The translations under genes and the position numbers were made by a program. A model generated the notes under the pieces. That model searched no databases and had not been told where the DNA came from. It saw only the letters and a program-made list of their open reading frames with translations. This document shows positions 1 through 10,900 of a DNA stretch of 64,000 nucleotides, in pieces (position 1 is the stretch's first letter; each line of letters starts with the position of its first letter). Location of the stretch: NCBI RefSeq assembly GCF_028769735.1, contig NC_088172.1:95775235-95839234 (forward strand). Reading direction: 5' to 3'. The stretch is from Zonotrichia leucophrys gambelii. Lineage: Eukaryota > Chordata > Aves > Passeriformes > Passerellidae.

Positions 1-3000
1 AAAACAGGCTTACCAAATAATCTGGCAAGGCCCAGAGACAATAACAAAATGTAATCTACCTTTGCAGCTACATGATGTGCCCGCACAGCTCTTGAAGAGG
101 CTGCCTCTGGTACCAGCCTGCCAGTTTAACTATGGAGAGCTTGAGAAACACAGCACTTAATAAGTGAAAAAGGAATTTCCTGCAAACACAACTCTGAAAA
201 AGTGAAATAGGAATTCCCTGCAAACAGCCCTGGTAGATACCAGAAGGGATCCTCTGCAAATAAGCCATCAATGCCCTCATCTGCCATCCTGCTTTAAAGC
301 CACAAACAAATATATTTATTTACCAATTGACCAAAATTAACTTGCTGTTCTTGGATGAAGAGCTTTACCCTGCAGTGCTCCAGGCTGCTTTAAAGACACT
401 AAAAATGTACACAGACCTCATGGCTACATGCTGGACTAACAGAATTGGGGGCCTGCTGCATTATGGCTGTGGTAGTTTTGCAAACTTAACATGATGCATG
501 ATGTCAAAGCTAGAAAATCATTTTGCTTCCTAAAGTCGACAGGAGATGGGATTTAAACTGCCTTAGTTGGAGTCCTATAATCAGTCATCCAAAATAAATT
601 GTATTATTTAAGACTTACTCAGAGGCAGACAAGCTGAAAACCTATTTTTATATAATAAAAAAGTTTATAGGCTCCCATAAACATTTAAATTGCTTCTTCA
701 TACATGTTCTGCATGGGGAATTCTTTTGTTTCATTTGTAAGAAATTCTGTTGCGCTTTGTGACTGCTTGCAGCAGTTTGGATCTGCAAACACCACGCACT
801 GGGGTTTTCCTATTTACTAACAGCACCAATCTAAAACTACTCTACACACACACATGCTGTGATATAAGAATCACTTGGCCACATAGGTTTGTATTAACAC
901 AGGAGATCCTACCAAAACCCTCCACCAGCCCCTGACTGAGAAGATAATTTGCTAGTGCAAATATATTTGTGAGGTTTTTCTGTAATTTTGCTGCAGATGG
1001 GTGCAGGTGAGGTTTGGCTGTGTCTGAGCAGCTCCCAAAGCAGAGCAGTTCATGGTATGAGCTCCCTGCTGCTGTGTGCTCACAGCACAGGGCTGTAACA
1101 ATCTGATTTAGGTTACACAGGGTTACCAGGGCACAGAGATGCCTTGATCATTTCTCCCATGCAGACTGTTCATGTTCCTCTGCAGACTGTGGCATATGGA
1201 CACAGCATGATATTCACTTCTCCGGGTTAACCTGCTTCACGTGCAGAGGGAGCCTCAAGGGACACCCACAGCATCTCAGGGAACAGCAATGGAGCCAGAG
1301 CAGATTTATGAGCCTTTAGTGTTTCATTGGACTTTACTGAGAAACTCAGCTGCAAATATTTCCTCTCCAAACCTACAAATGCCTCCTCTCCAGACCTGTT
1401 ATCCTAGAGAAGAGGAAAATAGCATTCAAGGGGATAAATTTCCCAATGAACCCGATGTAAAGTGTGTTACAATATTTTCCAATTTTTTTACTAGAAGTCA
1501 AAATAATTATTTTTTCAACACAAGATTTATTTTTAACCTTTTCACAACAGCCTGTTTTCCTGAGTTTGGGAAAAAAAGCAAGATCAGATGATAACTACTA
1601 GACATGTTTTACTGGTCAAAGGCATTTTCAGAGAAACTGGCAAACCCAACTATTTTTATCTCATTTCATGCCCTCATGGGTTATGAAAATGAGCCAAGTC
1701 TTTTAGAAAGCTGTATTGCACTTAAATTGGCTTTTGCTTCAAAATGCAAATATTCCCTGCCAACACACACAGAATGTAAAACTTGCCAACTGGATGACAA
1801 GAAGGAAGAAGAAGATTGCAAATGATGTTGCAAAGACAGGAGATAAAATACACAGCCTAGTAGGATATACATGTATAAATACTCCTGCCATGTATATTTA
1901 CTCCTGTGTTATCTGGAAATGACTGAAATAATGACAACATTACAAATGTTTATGTATTTAAACATTTCTTTCCTTTCCTTTTACTTTAAAGGATTACAGG
2001 CAATCATAAGTAAATGATTTTTTTCATGCTATCCTAATAAAGGGAACAAAAACAGTCGTTAACCACTGTTTTGTTTTTGGTTTCTGGTAGTAATAGGGCT
2101 CCATCTCTAAACTCATCCTGTTGCAACAAGTTTTACCTGTCCTTCCTCCCTTTGTGAAAATGTGAGGACCCTAATACTGAAAACATCCCTATTTGTATCT
2201 CTGGACAGATTGATCCAGAGGAGGTCAGATTTTAGATGTTACTCAAAATTCTGCTCATCTCCATAACAGATTCTTTTAGGATAAGAAAATTCTGCTGAAT
2301 TCTGAGTTTTCTTTAATTGATTTCATGGGATGAAAGATATTTGTGAGGATACTTTCACCAGTTTCTGGTACTAGAAAAAAAAAAGAATATCTCTTTATCC
2401 ACTCAGAGAATACATTTAGTAATGAAAAAGTTTGCTCCTGTGTTTGAGAAGTTACTTCTATTTTTTATTCTCATAGCAAATTTTTGAGTTCACTAAGTTC
2501 AAGTGAATTTCTTATCTACCAGAATGAATTTTGTAGTCCTTGTTAAATATTAATGCTGAACAAGAATTGCCACTTTTCTGCACTTATAAAAAATAGTTGT
2601 CTCTAGAATGTGTCAGACAATTGTTGGCTTTTTTTTTTCCCATTAGATTGATTTAAATAGTTTTAAATGTGCTATCACCCTAGAAATATTTTATAGGAAC
2701 AAAGATGTAGAGGTCAGGAGTGTGTCAAAATGACATTTAAATGTCAAACCAGTACTTACTTTATTGAGATATGAAGTAATGTCTGCCTATTCACTGAAAA
2801 AGTGTTTAAGTCTATTTCAAGTTTTCAAAGACAGTTCTCCAGTAATGATGCCTTTGTGTGCCTCTGTGGAGACATAGAACAGAAACTGGAACAGAATTGG
2901 TAGTGGGGAATAAAATTAGGAATTATCTACTGGTCTGACATGAAGTCGACATGACCACATTACATCTGTATTTGCACACTAAGAATTAAAGCAGGGAAAC

Positions 3001-3871
3001 ATCAAATAAAGGACTGACTTCTGTGAACAATAGCTCAAAAACAACAGGAAAGATCAAATGCTGCAAAACTGGGGAGAGAAAAGACTTCTTTACCACAGCT
3101 GAGCCGACATTGCGTGTATTTATTGTCCATTCATAATGAAAAGTAAATGCAGAGGAAAGCAGCACTGCTGAAATGTAAGCATAAATAAGATAAATACTAT
3201 TAAGTCTTGCAGGCAGAATATGTGGAACTGCAGTCTGATTTTATATCTGTCAAATGAGGGAGTGCCTCACTGACTGCTCCCACCCCCAAGCACCAGCCTG
3301 ACGTGAATGCCCTCCTCCTGTTTCAGCCCTTCCCAGTAGAAAAGCTGGAATTTCAGCCCCACCAAGCATTGCACAGGACAGGCCAGCATGACTGTGGGTG
3401 ACACTCAGGGACTCTGTTCCTCTCACCAGCACTGCTATCCGCCAACCCTGCCTCCTTCTGCCTCATTTCCTAGAGCAGGGGAAGAACCTGCATCCTTGGG
3501 AGAAGTGCAGAGCTTCTCCTCCATGCCTCCAATGGCCTTGTACCAGTGAGTGTTGAGTTCTGTTTCCATGGCCAGGATGTCCTTGGCTACTGCAGGACCA
3601 CCCAGGAGGCCACTGACCTGTTCTGGATGAGATGCTGCTACCTGTCTGCTGAGAGGAAAAAGGACCACATTAGTCATTAGCTAATTTCTCTCATGCAGGT
3701 CACAGAACAGCTGTCTGCTAATTGCCTTCCCTGACTGGTAGCCTAAATTGATTTTGAACTAGGAGTCCACAGGTGAAAAATGCTGTGTACTCTATTCCAA
3801 GTCTCTCGGGAATGCATTTTCCCCTTGCATTGTTTGCATTAGAAAAGGGAGAGGATGGAAAGTTTCTATAT
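1..3871. other. Unique non-coding sequence, no gene recognised
   Basis: AT-rich sequence with short A and T runs and no recognisable repeat family. A patch at about 3240-3680 is richer in G and C and holds small open frames on the minus strand (60 and 80 codons), but they match nothing I know and have no supporting splice-site pattern. The 116-codon plus-strand frame at 1241-1591 is likewise unremarkable in composition and domain content. I see no RNA gene here. Confidence 0.6.
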
Positions 3872-3877
3872 CTTCCT
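3872..3877. repeat. Target-site duplication, left copy (CTTCCT)
   Basis: The six bases CTTCCT directly precede the TG of the LTR and recur exactly after its terminal CA at 4267-4272. A 6-bp duplication is the length made by class II (ERVK-like) retroviral integrases. Confidence 0.85.
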
Positions 3878-4266
3878 TGTCGCAGACATCTTTTTGTGAA
3901 AAATCCTTTCCTTAGGATTTTTCCTCCTGAGAAGCTGAAAGGCCTCAGGAACAAAATGTAAATATTGATTATCTGCTGCTGTGGAATGCAACAGGTGCAT
4001 CTGTGATTGGCCCATGTTGGATGTTTGTAATTAATGGCCAATCACAGCCCAGCTGGCTCAGACTCTCTGTCCAAGCCACAAACCTTTGTTATCATTCCTT
4101 TCTGTTCTTAGCTTAGCTAGCCTTCTGAGATGAAACCTTTTCTTCTATTCTTTTAGTATAGTTTTAATATAATATATATCATAAAATAGTAAATCAGGCC
4201 TTCTGAAACATGGAGTCAAATCCTTGTCTCTTCCCTCAGCCTGAGACCCCTGTGAACACAGTCACA
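3878..4266 (+). mobile_element. Solo LTR, ERVK-like (passerine), 389 bp
   Basis: The element starts TGTCGCAGACATC, ends GTCACA, and is bounded by a perfect 6-bp duplication CTTCCT on both sides, so both ends are exact. Internal blocks fit the short songbird ERVK-type LTR family I recognise: a GGATTTTTCCTCCTGAGAAG block near 3916, the words TGATTGGCCC and GGCCAATCACAGCC (CCAAT-box type on both strands) near 4000-4045, a T-rich stretch with TTTAGTATAG near 4150, and the tail GGCCTTCTGAAACATGGAGTC near 4196. The usual AATAAA polyadenylation signal appears decayed to AGTAAA near 4188. No internal retroviral region is attached, so the provirus was lost by LTR-LTR recombination. Orientation is assigned from the order of these blocks. 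Small frames across it (107 and 62 codons) are incidental. Confidence 0.85.
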
Positions 4267-4272
4267 CTTCCT
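4267..4272. repeat. Target-site duplication, right copy (CTTCCT)
   Basis: Exact match to the six bases before the LTR at 3872-3877. It confirms a complete element end and shows neither flank has been rearranged since insertion. Confidence 0.85.
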
Positions 4273-7028
4273 TGCCCCAGACTGATAGTTTTCACCCTAG
4301 AAATTCACACTTTGAAGTTTTTGATTATTTTATGGACAACTACCACTGTGGGTTTTATGATGTACTTGAGAGCTCAGAAGTTGTGATCTTGTTGTGCAAT
4401 GCTTTTAAATTATGGGCCAATCTGCATTCCTGGTGCATTGTGAGCTGACAATCTATGGGTACCTCAGCTGACAGGAGGACACTGTCCTTGCAGTCTAGTA
4501 CACTTTCTGCTGGCTCTGACAAATACAGGGAGCAGACATTAAATGCTGCAGACATTCAAAATTCCCGAAGAGCATTTTTCATCCAGTATTAGTTCACACA
4601 AATATGCTTAGGTGACAGCTTGTTTAATATACACTGAATAATATGGGTCGTGCCATTTGCCAGCAAGTGAGAGAGCTCCACCAGCAAGCATTTTATTAGG
4701 TGCATTGCTATTTAGTGTTCACACCATCGTAATATTTACATTTCCTTTTTATTTGTGAATTACTAAGGCTGCACTGTGGCATTTAGATTAGCCCTACATG
4801 AGAGGCTGTGTGAAAAAAAGAAGCACCAAGAGGGTGCATGCTTGAAGATCACAAAACACAGTGGCTTTTTCTTCAAGTGTTTTTCTTCAAGGGGTGAGGG
4901 CTCTACCTTAATTTTGGGGCCTGAATCCAAAAATTGTTATGGATACCAAGGCCATTAGCTATTCCACCAACTTGACTATTCCTCTGACTGGGAGAGGTTC
5001 CAAAATTCCCTGAATTCAAGGGACAGCATGCTATGGTTTAAAGGCAGTTAGCCTCAGGTTTCCTGGATGTAGGTTTTTGGATATAGGTCACTGGGCTAAG
5101 TCATGAGCATTTTTATGGCAAGTAGAAGACAAAGGGGTTCTTTACATCTTCTCCTCCCCAGCTGTATGGCTCATTGCCTTGTAGACAAGCATAATTTAAG
5201 GAGCTTTTACACAAAAATTGGGCAAACCTCTCAGCATCAGGATTCTGGAGTTCTGGTTCATCAAATGTCATGTAGATCCTCTCATATTAAGTTCATCACT
5301 TTCTTATCCAATTGAAAACAGCTCTGAAACAGCCCATCCAGAATAATTTAAAGCTTATAGAAAGAAGAAAAAATAATTTCTTAGCACCTCTAGGTTGATT
5401 CGGGGTCTGTTTATGCCACACAGAGACTTTCTCATACCAGTATCCATGCAAGAAGCTGCACCAATGGCCAAAAGCCATGCCACAGGAGATGCTCTCCCAG
5501 AGACAAAAGCAGAGCAGACACATGAGCTCTGTGCCCCACACACGTTATTGAGAGCTGTCACTTGCCAGCACAAGCTGGCACAGGCTCTGCTCTGGGCTGA
5601 CACAGCTCAGTTGCTCTTGAAGACACTCACAGCAGTCTGGGGATCTCTGCAAGAGCTCTGTTCTTAATTCAGACGTGACCACAGACACACAGTATCAGGG
5701 ACATCAAAAGGTTTCTGTCACAATGTACTCAAGGACCCAGAGGTGGTGAGGGAAAAAAAAAAGCTTTTTAATTTTTAAGCATGGTTCTGAATTGCACCAT
5801 ATTCATATGTTCATTGTTCATCAGACAAATGATTCTTTTAAGTATTGCTTTCCAATTCTGTTCTATTCCATTCACTTTTACCAATGCAATATTTGTTTCC
5901 TATTTTCCTATGCCATGACTGGTTTTGAGCATGTGTCCAGCACAGGATCACAGCTCTAAATTTTCAAATTCTGTTCTCTGGAATAGATCCAGCATTGCAA
6001 TTTTGAACTGGGGCCATAGACAACTTTTTGAACCCAATTTCCTGCTGCCCCAACACCCTTGAGACTGTCTGAAGACAAGCAATGATTTTTTTATTTTTTT
6101 TGTCAATGGTTTACTGAGCTTTACCTACCTCCTGACACACCACTGCACCACCACCACTGCCAAGAAGGATGCTGCCAAATGCTGATTTTGGAACCCAGAA
6201 TTCCAGAAATCAGCAGTGCTGAAAGTAACAAGCACAAAGCACATATTTTTTTCATGAGAAAATTTCCTGTCCATTGGTGCTCAGCTGAGTCCTGCTGTTT
6301 GGACCTTGTCGAGTCTGACCCATTTAGAAAAGGCCAACAGAGATCTCAGGCATTTCTTCACAAACACAGTGGCATCTCTGACTTCAAAATGCTAATAGTC
6401 ACATGGTAAATGACTTTTGTTTGGGTTTTTTCCTTAAAAAATATAAAAAATTATTTTATTAAAATTATATTTTTTTTACAATGGCACTTAAGATTCTCCA
6501 GCACACTTGACAATCTTGGTCTAAGCAGTGTATTAACACTACATAAATGCCTGAAATATTTTTTTTTAAATTATTATTTTGCTCATGGAAAATCGAACAT
6601 ATATTACCATTGATAACGACAACTTCTGGTAAAGGATGATGGCAGCCTACCAATGAAAATGAAAGATGGTGAGTTATGAAAAAAAATATAACAAGGACAA
6701 GGAAGTGGGAATTAAAAGCAGACATATTAAAATGAAAGGCACACTTTTCAGCAATAAGATTAAATACCATTATAATATATTCCTAAATAGAGACTCAAGG
6801 TCTCCAGCTCTGAGCTCGTCCAAGATTGCTGTTTCCCTGGAAGATTTGCCACTGTGTGTATCTCTGGGTGTCAGTGGGAGGGCCAACAGAGACCATGGGG
6901 TCTGGGAGGACACTGCCCTGGGCAGGTGGGATGGGGAGAGTGGCAGGCAGGGGTTAGAGCTCAGCAGTGGATAGGGAGGCAGCACAGAGACCCTGAGTCC
7001 CAAGAAACACAGAATGGAATCTGCTGTG
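4273..7028. other. Unique non-coding sequence
   Basis: No recognised repeat or gene. Around 5030-5100 the words TGCTATGGTTTAAAGGC vaguely recall the start of passerine LTRs, but no matching end or target duplication was found. Around 5395-5667 and 6800-7000 the sequence is GC-richer with overlapping frames of 76-102 codons on both strands, none resembling a known protein. Confidence 0.55.
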
Positions 7029-7034
7029 CTGGCC
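7029..7034. repeat. Target-site duplication, left copy (CTGGCC)
   Basis: CTGGCC precedes the LTR. The six bases after the LTR end (7967-7972) are CTGGCT, one mismatch. The length fits an ERVK-like insertion, and the mismatch can be a later substitution. Confidence 0.65.
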
Positions 7035-7300
7035 TGTCACCATGGTATTTTATGAAAAATCCCTTCACCAGGATTTCTCCTCCTGGCAAGGTGAGAAGCC
7101 TCAGCTTCTCCATCTTGTGCTCCTCTGGAATGTGATTTGGAGAATTGTTCACCCAGTATGTGATTTGGTTTAACTTCATGACCAACCCCAGCCCAGCTGT
7201 GTCAGACTCTGGTCAGTCACAGGTTTTTATTATTCATTCTTGTCTGGCCTTCTGATGTCTCCTTTCTCTTTCTTTAGTAGTTTTAGCATAGCATTTCATA

Positions 7301-7890
7301 ATGTGACATGATATGATGATATTATGTGATTGATATGATATGATATGATATGATATAGTATGATATAATATCATATGATATAGTATGATATAATATCATA
7401 CGATATCATATGGCATGGCACATGGCATGGCATAGCACATGGCACATGGCATGGCATGTTATTGCATGATATAATATGACATGACATGAAATTATATGAC
7501 ATGATATAATGATATATGGCAAGATATGGCATGATATCATATGACATAACATGACATGACATGACATGACATTATATGGCATTATATGCCATGATATAAT
7601 ATGACACATATAATATATGTATAGTATAATATAATATGACATATATATATACTATAATATGACATGACATGGCATGATATGACAAGGTATAATGATATAT
7701 GGCATGATATAATATGGCATGACATGGCATGATATGGCATGATATGGCATGATATAATATGATATTACATGACATGACATGATATAATATGACATATATA
7801 TATAATATGACATATAATATATATAATATAACATGACATATATATAAGAGGACATGATACGATATAATATGACATGACGTGACATGACAT
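7301..7890. repeat. 5-bp-based satellite (GATAT/ATGAC/ATGGC variants) inside the LTR
   Basis: About 590 bp of near-periodic pentamers. The first part is mostly GATAT with AGTAT, AATAT and CATAT variants. About 7410-7460 turns into GGCAT/GGCAC, and the rest mixes ATGAT, ATAAT, ATGAC and ATATATA blocks. Variants differ mainly by transitions. The array sits where the related LTR at 3878 has only a short AT-rich stretch before its polyadenylation signal, so it probably grew from that stretch by slippage. On the minus strand the pentamer gives four overlapping stop-free frames rich in Met, Ser, Cys, His, Tyr and Ile; these are by-products of the repeat, not genes. Confidence 0.9.
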
Positions 7891-7896
7891 AATAAA
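7891..7896 (+). promoter_or_regulatory. LTR polyadenylation signal AATAAA
   Basis: AATAAA follows the satellite directly and precedes the LTR's 3' block (CTTCTGAGAACTTGGAGTC). Its place 70 bp before the LTR end fits the R/U5 boundary of this family. Whether it is still used cannot be seen from sequence. Confidence 0.5.
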
Positions 7897-7966
7897 ATAT
7901 CAATCTTCTGAGAACTTGGAGTCCATTCTCATCTCTCACCCTGTCCTGGGGACCCTCCCAACACCA

Positions 7967-7972
7967 CTGGCT
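7967..7972. repeat. Target-site duplication, right copy (CTGGCT)
   Basis: Matches the left copy at 7029-7034 in five of six bases and fixes the right end of the satellite-bearing LTR. Confidence 0.65.
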
Positions 7973-10900
7973 TTGTTCACCCCCTCATCACAGCAGGGAT
8001 GAAGAACATCTGCACATTGCTGGGGTTCTGCTCTGCCATGACCTCTTGGGCTAGGACAAGTTAAGGGATGGACACTACAAAATGAGCCACCTCCCTCCCC
8101 TTTAGCTTTATCTCATCCCTTTCCACCACTGAGACAAGAATGGGAGTAGATATAAGTGAAAAAAATAGCAGCTTAGCAAAAAATACCCCAAAATACCAGC
8201 AGACAAGCAAAACAACAATAGTCACTAAAAGTAGTTGCTGAAATCTCCCAGACTCCCTGGGAGCAAAGAGAAACTCAAAATGGTGAAGAAATGATGTGTT
8301 CCTCCAAGCACATGACAAACTTACTCAAAAAATTCTGGTCCTTTGACAGATTTCTCAAACCAAATGAGTTATTACCATATATTTTTCCCTTTTTCTTTTT
8401 ATAGAAACTTTGATATTGAATTTCTTGATATAACTTTCAAATAGTAGACTCTGTTGAGCTTGTACGCTCCTGAAAACTGATGACTGACATCAGCGATGAA
8501 AGATGGTAAATAGTGTAATTATAATTCATAAATGTAATGCTACAACTAGGATATGCTTTAAAAAATGATTGTGGCTCCTAATTAACTTTCAGTAGCAAAG
8601 AATAAGATAGTTTATAAAAAGCTGTAACAGAAATTAATTTGTCTCTTTTTTCCTTCAAAAATTAATGGTGAAAATCAATTATCTTTGCAGAAAAATTCAA
8701 GATATGTGTTTTTACCAATCAATAAAGGTCTGATTACACCAAAGAAACAATTAAGAATAGGGCAGCAGATCTAAACCAGCATTTTTTATTAGCTTTGCTA
8801 GAATAGAAATAGAATGAACAGCAACACACTGCAGAAGAACCCAATGTTTAACCAGTCTGTTGTTCTGCCATGGAGCAGAGATTCAATTCCAAATAGAGGA
8901 TATAAGTACCTTATTACCTATTACCTTAGCTAAACATCTGTTTGCAGCACCCTGCCTGAGAAAGGTGGAGTTTGAGAAAAGGGTATAAGGTGTTTTGCAA
9001 ATAATTAAATAAAAAATCCAAACAAAACAAACAAAAAGACCTGCTTCTCAGTAGAACAGCAAGCATTGTCATGAAATAATTTATCTGGTTCCAATGCCAA
9101 CATTATGGGTGAGCCTGTAAATGACTGTACATAACCTATACAAGGGAAAATTACGTATAAGAGCTGTTTTTGGGGTATCATTCAGACCTTGACTATCATC
9201 GGCGTGTCAGTGAAGCCTTTTCACATCCTTATCCACCTCCAGTTCATCTTATGCAACTGATGGACTTTGTTAGGGAGCAGAAATCACAGGAAGGAATAGG
9301 CAAAAAGCACTTCCAGCGTCACAGCCAATGCAGAAAGTCTGTTCATTTTATAAATCATCTCTGGAGGATACATCCAGATAGCTTTCCTTAGATAAAACCA
9401 TGCTAACAAGTCATCAAAGTTACAGGCTGAAATTTCCCCATAATTTGGCAAACTTCAGCTGATATTCCTGGCTGCTGGAAGGAAATTATTATGCCAATTT
9501 TTATAGACAAACTTTTGTTTCCTCTTTAAGAAAATGCACACACAGAATTTAGTTTCAGTCTACTTATTTTGATATCTCCCTGTCTTGCTTGTCTTATTTT
9601 CAAGGCTTGGCATCCAAGGGCTGTCATGCTGCTGCTTAATAATTTTGACATCTGGTCAGGTCATTTTTCAGAATTCAATGACACACAGCTTTCACGTTTT
9701 CATTTTTCACCCTGGAAAAATAAATGTTGAAGCTTTCCTTACATGTATGGCAAAAGCATTTCCATATCAAGCTCAGCACTCTTCCTGCTGAACTGAATTG
9801 CAATGAGACTGGGATGCATCACAACATGCAATTCATACCAGAAAAAATACTTCTGCTCTCAAGAAAGTTAGATACACACTATAGGAAATAAAAAAAAAAA
9901 AAATCATGTGGCTTCTGTATGAATTTTGGAGCAAAATCCTGACCTTATTTCTAGAGGATTGCCTGCTGAATGTGTGAGCTTGGTCTTTTTTCTAACGCAA
10001 CCATGCAGACATTTGCAGGTAATTTGATGAACTGATTGATTTGATTTGGCCAAAAATTATCCCCATGAATCACAAATGAGGACAGAACCACCACACCTTT
10101 ATAAGCTGTGTCTGCTACTAGGGAGCAAGCCAATTTATGGATTTATCATATAGACCCTGGTCATAAAATTTGATTCACTTTTTGCAGCCATATAATCACT
10201 CTGGGCTGATGGTGTCACACTTCTGTGCTAATACCATATTTTGAAAGAAACAATTAGCAATGCATTTATTTATCACCTTAAGATATTCCAAAAAGAAGTA
10301 TATTTATTTTAATATGAATCTCCTCAGTATTTCTGTCCAGAGAGAAGAAGTGCTGCCACTCAAACCAATCAGTATCCTTGCAATATCTCCTTGTGTCATG
10401 AGCTCCTAAGAGCAGGGCTGCAATTCATGATGAGAAAACATCTGCAATCTATTCTTGTATAATTAGCAGGCATTTGCAATGCTGTAGGTACTTTTATTTC
10501 TGTGTGATTTCTATGCTAATGTTGAAGGCAGAGACCAAACTCCTCGCTGCTCACTTTCTCCCCATGTCTGGGGCTTTTCCTCCCGCTCAGCTGAGAAGGG
10601 GGACAGCACCAAGGGTGACAATAATGTGGCTGGGTCTTTTTCAGCAGGAGACAGAGAAATCCACAGGGCACAGTGGAGCCCTGACCTCCTTACCCAGGGC
10701 CACCTTGCTCCTCGGCAATCAGTTCACCACCGAGACATCTGGCATCTTGACAACATTCTCATGAATAAACCAGTTTCTTGCACTTCTGGAAAGTGGAAAG
10801 GGAGTCTTTTTAATGGAAGATCGAACTTCTGCTTTTCTCAGGCTTGATCTGTTTCTAAAAGAAAAAAAAAGTCAGCCTATTATAACACTATGTAAATCCA

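Larger units (their letters stand above)
7035..7966 (+). mobile_element. Solo LTR, ERVK-like, expanded by an internal satellite
   Basis: The element starts TGTCACCATGG and ends CAACACCA, flanked by CTGGCC and CTGGCT. Its conserved parts follow the same order as the LTR at 3878-4266: ATGAAAAATCC near 7052, GGATTTCTCCTCCTGG near 7072, CAGCCCAGCTGTGTCAGACTCTGGTCAGTCAC near 7190-7220, a T-rich TTTAGTAGTTTTAGCATAGC run near 7273, then AATAAA at 7891-7896, CTTCTGAGAACTTGGAGTC near 7905 and CATCTCTCACCCTGTCCTGGGGACC near 7930. Between the T-rich run and AATAAA lies about 590 bp of simple-sequence satellite. Without it the LTR would be about 342 bp, a normal length for this family. It has no retroviral genes. 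Confidence 0.8.

Noticed and set aside
5020..5110. Possible LTR start (TGCTATGGTTTAAAGGC)
   Set aside because: Only the first dozen bases resemble a songbird LTR; no matching 3' end or target duplication was found.
7371..7939. Four overlapping minus-strand frames of 63-95 codons made of Met, Ser, Cys, His, Tyr and Ile
   Set aside because: They are translations of the pentamer satellite; a 5-bp period makes all frames look alike.
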